Below are positions 23,099 through 31,649 of a stretch of DNA of 36,026 bases, piece by piece (the first letter of the stretch is position 1; the number at the start of each line of letters is the position of its first letter). The translations under genes and the position numbers were made by a program. Source of the DNA: Fen-1308 sp035319125 (lineage in GTDB: Bacteria; Nitrospirota; Thermodesulfovibrionia; Thermodesulfovibrionales; Dissulfurispiraceae); the NCBI GenBank assembly GCA_035319125.1, contig DATHDG010000033.1, positions 1 through 36,026 on the forward strand, in the 5' to 3' direction. The notes beneath the pieces were generated by a model that saw nothing but the letters and a program-made list of their open reading frames with translations, was not told the origin of the DNA and searched no databases.

Positions 23099-24517
23099 TC
23101 ACCCAAATTGATAATATCTTGTGTAAATATATAAGGTCGCAATCGAAAGGAACACCGTCAACAGAACAAGATGAACTTTGATCAGCGTCCTGACACCGCA
23201 TTTCATTTTCGAATTCGTCCACAATTTCATTTTCTCAGGGATTATAAGATATATGCCAACAAGGAAAGGAAATAGAATTCTCACAAAGTACCTGCCCTGC
23301 ATACCTAATATCTTGCCATCAGGTTTTTGACGTTCTATTAGATACATGCTGATATGATATGCGGTCCATATCAGAAATATGAATGCGACAATCGCCAAGC
23401 CGGTTTTTCTGAACTTAGCGGTTTTGTCACTTATCCCCATATCAGTGACAAAGAGCGGCCATAGCAGGAGGGCGGTAAATACTATCAGAAAAATAACCGG
23501 CAATCTGACATCAGTCCAACCGAGCCAAAATGTAGATTTAGCCAGATAGACCGAAAACATGGTCTCAAAATAGACCCTGTAAAGAATATGCATAGGATTC
23601 AAATCCCTGCCCGGCACTATGCCTGTTATTTGATTTACCGTCGGCGCCGCTATCAAATGAACCTGAAACATCTTCCATGCCGCCGCAAAGATCAGGCCAA
23701 ATATAATCATACCGAATCCTCCGACCCAATATAGAACGCCTGATCTGAATTTTTCCCGTGGAATCATGATGAAATACAGAAGCGCCAAAACTATGTACGA
23801 CCCCTTGGTAAGTGCTATCAGTGCGCATAATAAATATAGCATAGCTAAATCCTTGATACCGACTACCTTTTCTTCCTCCCTAAAAGCTATATTTACCGCG
23901 TGACAAGCCAGCATAAGTAGCAAAATAATAGTGACGCAGTCCGCACTCACAATTATGCCTTGCTGTATGCTGATAGGCATAAGAGCGATCGTGAGCAGTG
24001 GAAGTTGCAGAATGCGCACATGTTTAATCAGCAGGCACATCGCTGCAATAAAGAAGATCAAGCTGCCGAAACGCCCCGTATAATACACGCAGAGAATCGG
24101 CAATTCCATCAATCTCGCAATCGTGATGGTAGCGACTTGGGGAGCATATGCGACCGGCGAATAATTTACGATGTCATCATAAAACAGCTTTGACTGAGGG
24201 TTCAGTTCGATTTTTAAGGATCCGACCATTGCAGCAAAATCCTGTTTAACATCTTTATGTCCGACTATTTTGCGGGATTGCAGCGCATCTTCTAGTTGCT
24301 TAATACTGGCGGGAAGATAACTTCCGATACGCCCGGTACCCGGTTCGGAATCTAACTGAAGCTTACCCTCGGACAACATGTAAGCCCGGCGGAAATGACC
24401 GAACTCATCCGGCCCCTGAAAAGGAGGGAGCAGGAAAAGCCAGATGATTCCAAAAAAAAGGCCCAGCACCAGGAAAATTCTGTGGTACGCAAACTCCTGT
24501 TCAATGCATTCCTTCAT
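23099..24517 (-). CDS. DUF2142 polytopic membrane protein
   Basis: A 472-residue protein with ten or more hydrophobic segments. Residues 31-50 (PPFQGPDEFGHFRRAYMLSE) carry the PP-x-x-x-P-D-E-x-x-H-x-x-R-A pattern that defines DUF2142. An acidic D-E pair just after the first membrane helix, in a periplasmic loop, is also typical of GT-C fold lipid-linked sugar transferases, and DUF2142 proteins are often found in surface glycan clusters. So a glycosyl transfer or glycan modification role is likely but unproven. It follows the GT9 gene at 24553 by gene order, 35 bases downstream, and is separated from msbA by 120 bases. Confidence 0.8.
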   Translation of the reverse strand: MKECIEQEFAYHRIFLVLGLFFGIIWLFLLPPFQGPDEFGHFRRAYMLSEGKLQLDSEPGTGRIGSYLPASIKQLEDALQSRKIVGHKDVKQDFAAMVGSLKIELNPQSKLFYDDIVNYSPVAYAPQVATITIARLMELPILCVYYTGRFGSLIFFIAAMCLLIKHVRILQLPLLTIALMPISIQQGIIVSADCVTIILLLMLACHAVNIAFREEEKVVGIKDLAMLYLLCALIALTKGSYIVLALLYFIMIPREKFRSGVLYWVGGFGMIIFGLIFAAAWKMFQVHLIAAPTVNQITGIVPGRDLNPMHILYRVYFETMFSVYLAKSTFWLGWTDVRLPVIFLIVFTALLLWPLFVTDMGISDKTAKFRKTGLAIVAFIFLIWTAYHISMYLIERQKPDGKILGMQGRYFVRILFPFLVGIYLIIPEKMKLWTNSKMKCGVRTLIKVHLVLLTVFLSIATLYIYTRYYQFG

Positions 24518-24552
24518 TATCTGATAATATTACCTCTCCTGATATAAGCTGC

Positions 24553-25458
24553 TTAAGAAGATATTCTTGACAAGACGTCGTCGACACTAATATTCGAAAT
24601 GTTTCCGTCAGCTCCGACAAGAGGAATGTGAACAAATCCCTTGTTGGGAGAAGGAACACCCTGCTTCAATACGCCCTGACTGGCATCGCCCCATAAGGAT
24701 ACGACCCTTATCTGGAAATATACATCGATATAGTATGTCAGGGATAGAATACCACCATCAGGTGCAATAAGGGTGTGGCATCTGTTCTTAATAATTGAGA
24801 GCAGTTCCAGCAACCCTGTCTCTCCTCTCAAATCCGTGACCGACGGGATATTGAAATCTCCGGTCTTGCTGTTTCCGAACAAGACTATCCTGACATCTCC
24901 GCTTTTGTAGAGACTGTCAAAAAGTTGCCTCCAGTTTTCGGGCGGCCAGTCCTTCTGGTATTTATAAAATTTTCCTGTTTCGGAATTCAAGTGAACACCT
25001 ATGCAATTCTTTCCTTCGGGCAGCAGAAACCGTTCACAATATTTGTCGTATTCTCCATTCCACCTGAGCCTGGGGACAAGCTTACCTATCTGCCACGAAA
25101 GCCATCTGGTTGGATCAACCTTCTCCATGATTATGTCAAAGTCTGACTCCTTTATATTCAACCTTACCAATGAATCCTTGAGATCGAACGGAACGCCTCT
25201 CTTCATCCGGTCGGCAGTGATTATCTCGACTCCGCCTAGCAACCTGAAACCTTCTTCGAGGTCTTTTCTGGTAATAAAAGTTATTTGAGCTGCTGGGATC
25301 AGATTCTTAATCCTGTACACCAACGCAAAAAGTCCCAGTGCAATGTCTCCCAGACCACGGTTCCATATAATAAGAAATCTTTCTTTCCTCTCTTTTGCCG
25401 ATTTTTTCAGCAGTCGGTCTAATTCATTGCCTTTAAGCAACTTTAGAAAACTAAACAT
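24553..25458 (-). CDS. Glycosyltransferase family 9 (heptosyltransferase-like)
   Basis: A 301-residue GT-B enzyme of the heptosyltransferase family. The N-terminal RFLIIWNRGLGDIALGLFAL motif (R-G-x-G-D) and the C-terminal LIAPDGGILSLTYYIDV region match GT9, but the usual S/D-T/S-G-P-x-H acceptor/donor motif is degenerate (APDGGILSL), so the donor may not be heptose. The frame opens at 25524, but I start at the ATG at 25458, which has GAGGAG seven bases upstream and overlaps the stop of the GT2-methyltransferase gene by eight bases. Confidence 0.82.
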   Translation of the reverse strand: MFSFLKLLKGNELDRLLKKSAKERKERFLIIWNRGLGDIALGLFALVYRIKNLIPAAQITFITRKDLEEGFRLLGGVEIITADRMKRGVPFDLKDSLVRLNIKESDFDIIMEKVDPTRWLSWQIGKLVPRLRWNGEYDKYCERFLLPEGKNCIGVHLNSETGKFYKYQKDWPPENWRQLFDSLYKSGDVRIVLFGNSKTGDFNIPSVTDLRGETGLLELLSIIKNRCHTLIAPDGGILSLTYYIDVYFQIRVVSLWGDASQGVLKQGVPSPNKGFVHIPLVGADGNISNISVDDVLSRISS

Positions 25459-26866
25459 CCTTTCTCCTCGCGCAGGCAACCATATACCGGCTAGTAAGAA
25501 AACCGTCAAGTCTGTTGAAAACAAATGAATTCAACTTTCTCAGGATCTTGCCGACCTCCTTTTTCCTTTCGATTCTGCTGATTTCATAGCCGGATATAGT
25601 CAGGAGATTTTCTATTGTTGCCAGTGAAAAGAATCTGAGGTGTTCCCATGCCAGGGCCCCTTCTGCCCTATAGAGCCATCTGTTCAGAACTATATCCTTT
25701 ATCACCTTGTGATATTGTATATTTGGAAAGTTTGCGACCAGAGTCCCATGATCGGCCATTATCTGACGACAGTTTCGCAGAAAAGCCCATGGGTTCCTTA
25801 AGTCTGCCAGCACATCATCACAAATAATGCAGTCAAAAAGTTCCCTGCTGTCAATGAGGGATTCAGCGTTTTCGATATTACAGATGATAACCTTGTCTAG
25901 CTTTCTACCAGCCTCCTCGGCAAGCTCAGCATTCCATTCAATTCCCCATACCGTCCGCTCAGGCAAAGCCTCCTTTAATTTTCCACCAACCATACCGCTT
26001 TTGCAGCCAATGTGCAAAATGAATTTTGCCCCAAGCGGCACTAGGCCTGCTACATCCTGCCTGCCATCATGATAATATTCGTATGGTTTCATACCGGAGA
26101 AATCATTGGGAAGCCTGAACTGATTCAGCATAGAACCCCATCTGCGCATAAATAATTTCCTGTTCCGCCGTGTCGTTTTTTTCTTGTAATGGCTCCCCTG
26201 ATCTTTTAAAGATATCTGTTCGTAATGTGTAACAACGCTGTCCGGACAATACATTACCTTTAATCCGAGCTTTCTCACCTTAAGGCATAGGTCGATATCT
26301 TCAGATCCGTGCATGTATCCTTCATCAAATCCACCAACGGCCTTGAAAATCTCTTTTCTCATCAGCATGCATGCTCCGGTAACAGCCTCGCGTTCTCCAG
26401 CGGGCAGGGCCTCTCTAAAATCTGCCGCGTATCTCTTGAACGGATGCACGCAATTGCCCTTATGGTCAAAGGCAACACCCACATGCTGAATGGTATTGTC
26501 GGGATAGAGTAATTTACTTCCAACAATCCCGCATTTCGGATAGGCTTCAATCATATTGACCATAGCATCCAGCCACTTGTCATGTACTACCGTGTCGTTA
26601 TTCAGAAACAGGATCAGATCACCTTCCGCAGCTTCAGCTGCCCTGTTGTTGCCCTTTGCAAATCCCAGATTCTGAGGGCTCCTGATGACCTTATGCCTGA
26701 TCGACGACAGGAATATATCGGTTCCGGGTTCAGTGGACCCATTGTCGAATAATATGATTTCGTAAGCAGGGTAATGTGTACACTGCTCTATCGAGGCTAT
26801 ACAATTTTGCGTATAGTACAATTTGTTCCAGTTAAGTATTATTATGCTTACTTTTTGATATTCCAT
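25451..26866 (-). CDS. Fused GT2 glycosyltransferase and SAM-dependent methyltransferase
   Basis: A 471-residue two-domain protein. Residues 1-250 are a GT2 (WbbL-like) GT-A transferase: VSIIILNWNKLYYTQNCI at the start, FLNNDTVV as the metal-binding region, GACMLMRKEIFKAVGGFDE and GSEDIDLCLKVRKLG. Residues about 280-440 form a Rossmann methyltransferase: FILHIGCKSGMVGGKL as motif I, WGIEWNAELAEEA as motif II and FDCIICDDVLADLRNPW as motif IV. It probably adds a sugar to a surface glycan and methylates it or caps the chain; substrates are unknown. The frame opens at 26941, inside the upstream gene; I start at the ATG of MEYQKVS, behind CAGGAAAACGGTTA. Confidence 0.85.
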   Translation of the reverse strand: MEYQKVSIIILNWNKLYYTQNCIASIEQCTHYPAYEIILFDNGSTEPGTDIFLSSIRHKVIRSPQNLGFAKGNNRAAEAAEGDLILFLNNDTVVHDKWLDAMVNMIEAYPKCGIVGSKLLYPDNTIQHVGVAFDHKGNCVHPFKRYAADFREALPAGEREAVTGACMLMRKEIFKAVGGFDEGYMHGSEDIDLCLKVRKLGLKVMYCPDSVVTHYEQISLKDQGSHYKKKTTRRNRKLFMRRWGSMLNQFRLPNDFSGMKPYEYYHDGRQDVAGLVPLGAKFILHIGCKSGMVGGKLKEALPERTVWGIEWNAELAEEAGRKLDKVIICNIENAESLIDSRELFDCIICDDVLADLRNPWAFLRNCRQIMADHGTLVANFPNIQYHKVIKDIVLNRWLYRAEGALAWEHLRFFSLATIENLLTISGYEISRIERKKEVGKILRKLNSFVFNRLDGFLTSRYMVACARRKDV

Positions 26867-26891
26867 TAACCGTTTTCCTGCCTGTCCAGAC

Positions 26892-27839
26892 TTATCTGCG
26901 ACTGCCAAATTGGCCGACCGCGGCCAGCAGTTTTTCAGCACGATGATTATACGTGTGTTCCCTTAAGATTCTATTATATGCGTTCTCAGCGATTCTCCGT
27001 CTCTCATCAGACCTTCCCACATAGTATAGAATTTTTTTCATACAATCATTGATGTCCCTGAACATCACTATTTCGTCATCTTCGATGAAATCGTCTTTTG
27101 CATGTATTCTTTCATCCGTGAGCAAAAAGCCGCCGCATACCGGTACGCCATAAGCCCTTTCGGGTAGGCCCCAGCTCTTGTTGTTGTCTTTATCAGCGGC
27201 GCAGCCCACATTAATATTGATCCTGCTTCTCTGGATTAGATCGATTTGCGCAGAAAAATCCATGAACCTGCTATCCTCAAATTTGAATGTTAGACCCTCT
27301 TTTTGGAGCAGTCCGGCGAGCTCATTGAGGAAACTCGTTCGCTGCAAATGTTCTCGGTGCTTTGCAGAATCAATATTGCCAACAAATGATACATCGACGT
27401 CATACCTTCCGGGATCACTGAGATCCTCAAAGGAGACACTGCCCATATTATACCTGCTGATCCAGGCAGCATTCGGAAGATATATCAGCCTGCTTTTCAG
27501 GCCACGCATGGCATCAAGCCCTTGCATTGAATGGGTTGCAAAGATATCTATAAGCCCTAACTTCAGTATAGCTACAAGCTTCCATGGACTGGCCCCGATA
27601 TTCGGCATATCAAGACACCATGTGAAGCTTGGTATGCGGGCCTTTTTCAGCCCATAAGCTAGTCTTGCAAATCTCCATTCTTCCTTCAGAATCTGCTTGA
27701 ACTCAAAATAGACGGCAGCTGGGCTACGGCGCGTTATTCCATCGATGTCCCATATATTGTACTCAACTGAATGGCCAAGATTATTCAGCGCCTCCTCGAG
27801 TCTCTCATGCCTATGACGGCAGTTCATGACAAGGTTCAT
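26892..27839 (-). CDS. CgeB-like glycosyltransferase
   Basis: A 315-residue protein of the CgeB/Glyco_trans_1_2 type. It lacks a classical N-terminal GT-B signature but has the C-terminal donor-domain pattern: RSRININVGCAADKDNNKSWG, ERAYGVPVCGGFLLTD, DDEIVMFRDINDCMKKILYY and the closing REHTYNHRAEKLL. CgeB proteins are named from Bacillus spore coat maturation, but the family is widespread in Gram-negative surface-glycan and flagellin-glycan clusters, so a sugar transferase for LPS or another surface polymer is the sensible reading. Its start overlaps the upstream GT9 stop by four bases. Confidence 0.78.
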   Translation of the reverse strand: MNLVMNCRHRHERLEEALNNLGHSVEYNIWDIDGITRRSPAAVYFEFKQILKEEWRFARLAYGLKKARIPSFTWCLDMPNIGASPWKLVAILKLGLIDIFATHSMQGLDAMRGLKSRLIYLPNAAWISRYNMGSVSFEDLSDPGRYDVDVSFVGNIDSAKHREHLQRTSFLNELAGLLQKEGLTFKFEDSRFMDFSAQIDLIQRSRININVGCAADKDNNKSWGLPERAYGVPVCGGFLLTDERIHAKDDFIEDDEIVMFRDINDCMKKILYYVGRSDERRRIAENAYNRILREHTYNHRAEKLLAAVGQFGSRR

Positions 27840-28921
27840 CCAGCATCCTCACCCAGCATAGTCTTTGCGGCATCGATGACATCTCCGGAGGTAATCTGTT
27901 CCAGGCAAACCGGGTTCTCGCATCTTTTACCGATGCACGGCGAACAGATCTCTTCAGCCTTTATTACTGTCACATTCTCAACCCTGCAGGGTCCGCAGAG
28001 TCTCGGGTCCGTCGGTCCGAATATGGCAATGACTGGAGCTTTTAAGGCAAAGGCCATGTGCATCGGACCTGTATCGTTAGTGATGAACAAAGACATTTTC
28101 CTGATAAGTGCTGCCGTGCCTCTCAGAGAAAGACGTCCGGCTGCCGATACAGCCCCCCCTATTCCCGATCTAACCCGATCTGCCAAGTCTTTTTCAGCTG
28201 CATTCCCGGTTATGACAATCCTGTATCTATCTTTAAAAAAATTGCCCACCTCCGAATAGTTTTTAGCAGGCCAGCATTTAAACGGCTTTTGAGCTCCAGG
28301 GTGAATACCTATCAGCAACTCGTTTGACGCTATTCCATTTTTTTCCAGAAACGCCTCTGCTTCACGTCTGTCTTCTTCTGTCAGGTATAAAGATAGAGTC
28401 TCATCATTCCTATCTACCCAGGCATTTGCAAGCATCCTGAACCTATTTTCAACTCCATGAAGAGGCTCCTTGACGCTTACAATTCTTGTGAGAATATAAT
28501 CCAGGCCCTTACTTTGACCTGCAAATCCGATTATCTCAGAAGCGCATGAAAGGGCAATTATGGGCCAAATAATGCGGTCTGAAGCATGGAAAATAAAGGC
28601 TGATCCTAATCTTCTATTCCGGAGCGCACGAATCAGAAAAGGTAGGTTGATTATGCCTGATATCCCTCTTCTGAAAACGAAAACTTCATTTATTGTCGGA
28701 TTGCCTTTCAGGATATCGGCGCCTAGAGGATTTGTAAGGATCCCTATGTAACTGTCGGGATATGTTCTGCGCAGAGCATTTAGCGCCGGCGTACCCCAAA
28801 GAGTGTCTCCGACACCGGTCGTACTGACCACCAGAAAGCGATTCTGAGTCCCGGGGGTTCGCCTGCACACATACCTATTCGCGGCCACTACTGCGCGTAT
28901 GAAGCTGTTCTTCAAAGACAT
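27836..28921 (-). CDS. Glycosyltransferase family 9 (heptosyltransferase)
   Basis: A 361-residue GT-B transferase of the WaaC/WaaF family, which adds heptose to the LPS inner core. The N-terminal RFLVVSTTGVGDTLWGTPALNAL has the T/R-G-x-G-D acceptor loop. The C-terminal domain has GIHPGAQKPFKCWP and the donor site LFITNDTGPMHMAFAL-x-APVIAIFGPTDP. A cysteine group CSPCIGKRCENPVCLE follows, as in many GT9 proteins. Whether it transfers heptose I, II or another sugar cannot be read from the sequence. It is the first gene of the downstream half of the cluster; the 480 bases before it hold a decayed relative. Confidence 0.9.
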   Translation of the reverse strand: MSLKNSFIRAVVAANRYVCRRTPGTQNRFLVVSTTGVGDTLWGTPALNALRRTYPDSYIGILTNPLGADILKGNPTINEVFVFRRGISGIINLPFLIRALRNRRLGSAFIFHASDRIIWPIIALSCASEIIGFAGQSKGLDYILTRIVSVKEPLHGVENRFRMLANAWVDRNDETLSLYLTEEDRREAEAFLEKNGIASNELLIGIHPGAQKPFKCWPAKNYSEVGNFFKDRYRIVITGNAAEKDLADRVRSGIGGAVSAAGRLSLRGTAALIRKMSLFITNDTGPMHMAFALKAPVIAIFGPTDPRLCGPCRVENVTVIKAEEICSPCIGKRCENPVCLEQITSGDVIDAAKTMLGEDAG

Positions 28922-28993
28922 TGATCGATATTTCCTTTTCCCGTGACTCTGTCCTCAAAGCCCACGAGTTGATAGACATTAACAGTTATTAAT

Positions 28994-29397
28994 CTACGCT
29001 ATGGCTGAAATCACTCTTTCGACAGTTATAGACTTGATATCGCCGTCCGCAGCCTTAAGTGAAATATACCACTCACCTTATGGGCTCCAGGCTATTATGA
29101 GATCGGAATCCGCCTCTGACTCATATTGCAATGTCATAGTCATTGCCCTGAAGGGCCTTTCTCATGTTTAACAGCTTATTGCCGCATTTACTGTTATGCC
29201 TGCTGTAAACAAGAACTCTGTCCATATTATGGTTCATGCCTGATCACTTCTGCACCTGCAGCTTCTGCGAGAACCGAAAGCCTTGCTGCCGTAAATTCCT
29301 TCCTGAGGGTCTTCGGCAAGGTTATTGTGCAGATCATATCCCCTATCCTGTTCATTCTTTTATCACAAAGATACTTTTGATATCTTGCTCTAACAAC
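28994..29397 (-). pseudogene. Decayed heptosyltransferase (GT9) remnant
   Basis: Translating the minus strand in shifting frames gives ordered pieces of a GT9 protein: DIKSIFVIK (from about 29385), then after a frameshift NRIGDMICTITLPKTLRKEF and AARLSVLAEAAGAEVIRHE, then after a second frameshift NHNMDRVLVYSRHNSK and KLLNMRKALQGNDYDIAI, ended by TGA. About 60 bases on, EWYISLKAADGD and IKSITVERVISAIA look like a GT9 C-terminus. The order matches the intact GT9 neighbours (about 1,090 bases), but only about 400 bases remain, so some 650-700 bases, including the donor-binding domain, are gone. It lies at the same strand and spacing as a cluster gene. Confidence 0.75.
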
Positions 29398-29402
29398 CGC
29401 TG

Positions 29403-30491
29403 CTATGCATTATCGGCCACCGTCGACTTCAGCCCCAATTTGGCTTCGATTATACTGGTCACCTCTTCAGGTTTTATCGCTTCGAGACATCTCCTAACCT
29501 TGACTCCTTCTCTGGTACATTGTCCGCATACTTTGCATCCCAGCTTCTTGATAAGAGTGGCATGTCCCTCACCCCATGGTCTCCACTGCTCTTCGCCGCT
29601 AGGCCCGAATAGCGCTGTTACTGGGGTGTTCACTGCAGCGGCAATATGCATCGGTGCAGAATCGACCCCGAAAAACAGATCAGATCTTGCAGCAATAGCT
29701 GCAAGTTGCTTGAGAGTCGTAACGCCGCAAAGATCAATTACTTCTGTACGTCTATTTACAAGAGAGAGGATATGACGCGCCCTTTCCATTTCATTGCCTA
29801 CAGGGGAAGATGTCATTATCACTCTGATATTATTTTGAAGAAGCCAGTCAATAACCTGGGCCATATACTCATCTTTCCAGCATTTGAACAACCATCTGGA
29901 TGTTGGGTGTATATGAATTGAGACATCAGATTCTTTTATTGAATTCTTCTTGAAAATTTCATCAGCGTATTTCTTTGCATCTTCAGAGATGAAAAAATCT
30001 ACAGTAAGGTCTTCAGTGGAGATTCCGAATTGTCTGATTACATCAAGATTCTGCAGGACCATATGCAAACTTCCATCCTTCATTGCACGATGAGTATACA
30101 GATATCTTTTTCCTGCAAATCCGCCTTCCGGGTTATATGCAATTCTGTATCTTGCTCCAGACATAATGCTCAAAATAGCCGCCCGGTCTCCGCTGGTCAG
30201 GTCAACCGTCATATCAAACCCCATTGCGCGGATTTTTCTAAGGAATGCAAACTCCTTCATCAATTTATAGAGAGCCGCTTCAGTCTTGACTTTCCTGTCG
30301 AAAACGATGATTTCATCGATCAGTTTATTGCCGGCAAGCACTTCCTGCGTCCCTGAATTTACAAGTGCAGATATTTTTGCATCAGGGAAATTCTGACGCA
30401 GAGCGCGAAATACCGGAACCGTCAAAAGCACATCTCCGATATGGCGCAGTTTTATTACGAGGATATTCTTTACGTCTTTGAATTCACGCAT
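29403..30491 (-). CDS. Putative LPS heptosyltransferase III-like GT9
   Basis: A 362-residue GT9 protein. The N-terminus ILVIKLRHIGDVLLTVPVFRA carries the R-x-I-G-D loop. The C-terminal domain has IHIHPTSRWLFKCWKDEYMA and LFFGVDSAPMHIAAAVNTPV followed by ALFGPSGEEQWRPWG. This last pattern is that of the RfaQ-like heptosyltransferase III group (a branch heptose on the inner core). A CKVCGQCTREG cysteine group follows. Its start codon overlaps the end of the upstream GT4 gene by eight bases, so the two are probably coupled. The pseudogene remnant begins immediately after its stop. Confidence 0.9.
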   Translation of the reverse strand: MREFKDVKNILVIKLRHIGDVLLTVPVFRALRQNFPDAKISALVNSGTQEVLAGNKLIDEIIVFDRKVKTEAALYKLMKEFAFLRKIRAMGFDMTVDLTSGDRAAILSIMSGARYRIAYNPEGGFAGKRYLYTHRAMKDGSLHMVLQNLDVIRQFGISTEDLTVDFFISEDAKKYADEIFKKNSIKESDVSIHIHPTSRWLFKCWKDEYMAQVIDWLLQNNIRVIMTSSPVGNEMERARHILSLVNRRTEVIDLCGVTTLKQLAAIAARSDLFFGVDSAPMHIAAAVNTPVTALFGPSGEEQWRPWGEGHATLIKKLGCKVCGQCTREGVKVRRCLEAIKPEEVTSIIEAKLGLKSTVADNA

Positions 30492-31569
30492 TCTCAGACA
30501 GTTCCCGGTAAAGGGCCTCTATCATATCCAGCATGATATCTATTGAATGACTCTGTAGAACCATTTTTCTCCCATTTTCTCCAAATTTCCTTCCGAGATC
30601 GCGACTGTTATAGATCTCTACGATCTTTTCAGAAATAAGCCCTGGATTCTTAGGCTCGATAAGAAACCCTGTGATATGATCTTTTATTATCTCTTTGATT
30701 GCACCAGCGTCGGATGCAACTACAGGTTTCTTCATCGCAAGTGCTTGCAATAGGGACTGGGGTATCCCTTCACCTGCATATGATGGGTGCACTATCACAT
30801 CGAGCGCTGCCATTATCTCAGGGATGTCCTCCCGATGACCAAGCAGAGAGATCTTGTCCTGAAGCGACATATCCTTTATGATCCTTTCGATATTCCCTCG
30901 CTGTGGCCCATCACCCACTATATAAAAATGAGCTTTCGGAATCCGATTCACTACAGCCGGTATTGCTTGCAACAAATAAACATGCCCCTTCCAGCTTCGC
31001 AGCACACCCACCATGCCGACGCTGAAATGACCTTTACTGAATGCAGGTTTGACCTTTTCGGGATCATATCGTGACAGATCAATACCTGTAGGTATCGAAT
31101 ATATGCGCGATGAATTGAAGCCGTTGACTTGAATCATACCTCGCCTGATCTCCTCACCGGTTGTCATTACCGCATCGGGTAGAAGGTCATAAATCAGGCG
31201 GCTTGTAAATGCTCGGCTTATCGGAGTAGAAAGATGCCTAGTCCTTATTATTTTAGGTTTTTTCCGGGAGAGCTTTGCAGCTATTGTAGCAACCCAGCTG
31301 TCCGAGGAACTGTGAGTATTTATTATATCAGGCCTGATCCGGTCTATCAGGAGCATCGCCCCAAAAACAGTTAGCGGGTTCTTCTTGCTGAATTCGGTTG
31401 CCGAAACTTCCAGCCCCTCTTCTCTAGCCCTTCTGAAGATTTTGCTTCGTTCAGGCGCGGCGATGATTACACGATAACCCCGCGCAGACATTCCGGCAGA
31501 TTCCTGGACGATTCTTATTTCCTGGCCTCCCCATCCCATTGATGATTCGGTATGCAAAATGGTCAACAT
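30484..31569 (-). CDS. Glycosyltransferase family 4 (GT-B)
   Basis: A 361-residue GT4 transferase. The N-terminal acceptor domain starts LTILHTESSMGWGGQEIRI (GG-x-E type loop), and INTHSSSDSW follows. The donor domain has VGMVGVLRSWKGH, AHFYIVGDGPQR and the E-x7-E-like motif HPSYAGEGIPQSLLQALAMKKPVVASDAG. This retaining fold uses nucleotide-activated sugars on the cytoplasmic face. Sugar and acceptor are unknown; LPS core or O-chain is likely from context. An 80-base spacer without clear signals separates it from the GT4 gene upstream. Confidence 0.88.
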   Translation of the reverse strand: MLTILHTESSMGWGGQEIRIVQESAGMSARGYRVIIAAPERSKIFRRAREEGLEVSATEFSKKNPLTVFGAMLLIDRIRPDIINTHSSSDSWVATIAAKLSRKKPKIIRTRHLSTPISRAFTSRLIYDLLPDAVMTTGEEIRRGMIQVNGFNSSRIYSIPTGIDLSRYDPEKVKPAFSKGHFSVGMVGVLRSWKGHVYLLQAIPAVVNRIPKAHFYIVGDGPQRGNIERIIKDMSLQDKISLLGHREDIPEIMAALDVIVHPSYAGEGIPQSLLQALAMKKPVVASDAGAIKEIIKDHITGFLIEPKNPGLISEKIVEIYNSRDLGRKFGENGRKMVLQSHSIDIMLDMIEALYRELSENA

Positions 31570-31649
31570 TTAATATTTTAACTTATTAAACCTGCTATTT
31601 TGCCAGAAAGCGATGAGGAGATGATTTAAACGATATATAAAAGGCAAAT

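Noticed and set aside
29236..29775. 179-codon plus-strand ORF across the GT9 remnant
   Set aside because: It overlaps the intact GT9 gene on the other strand. The minus-strand frames of the gap show real GT9 fragments, so this ORF is a shadow.
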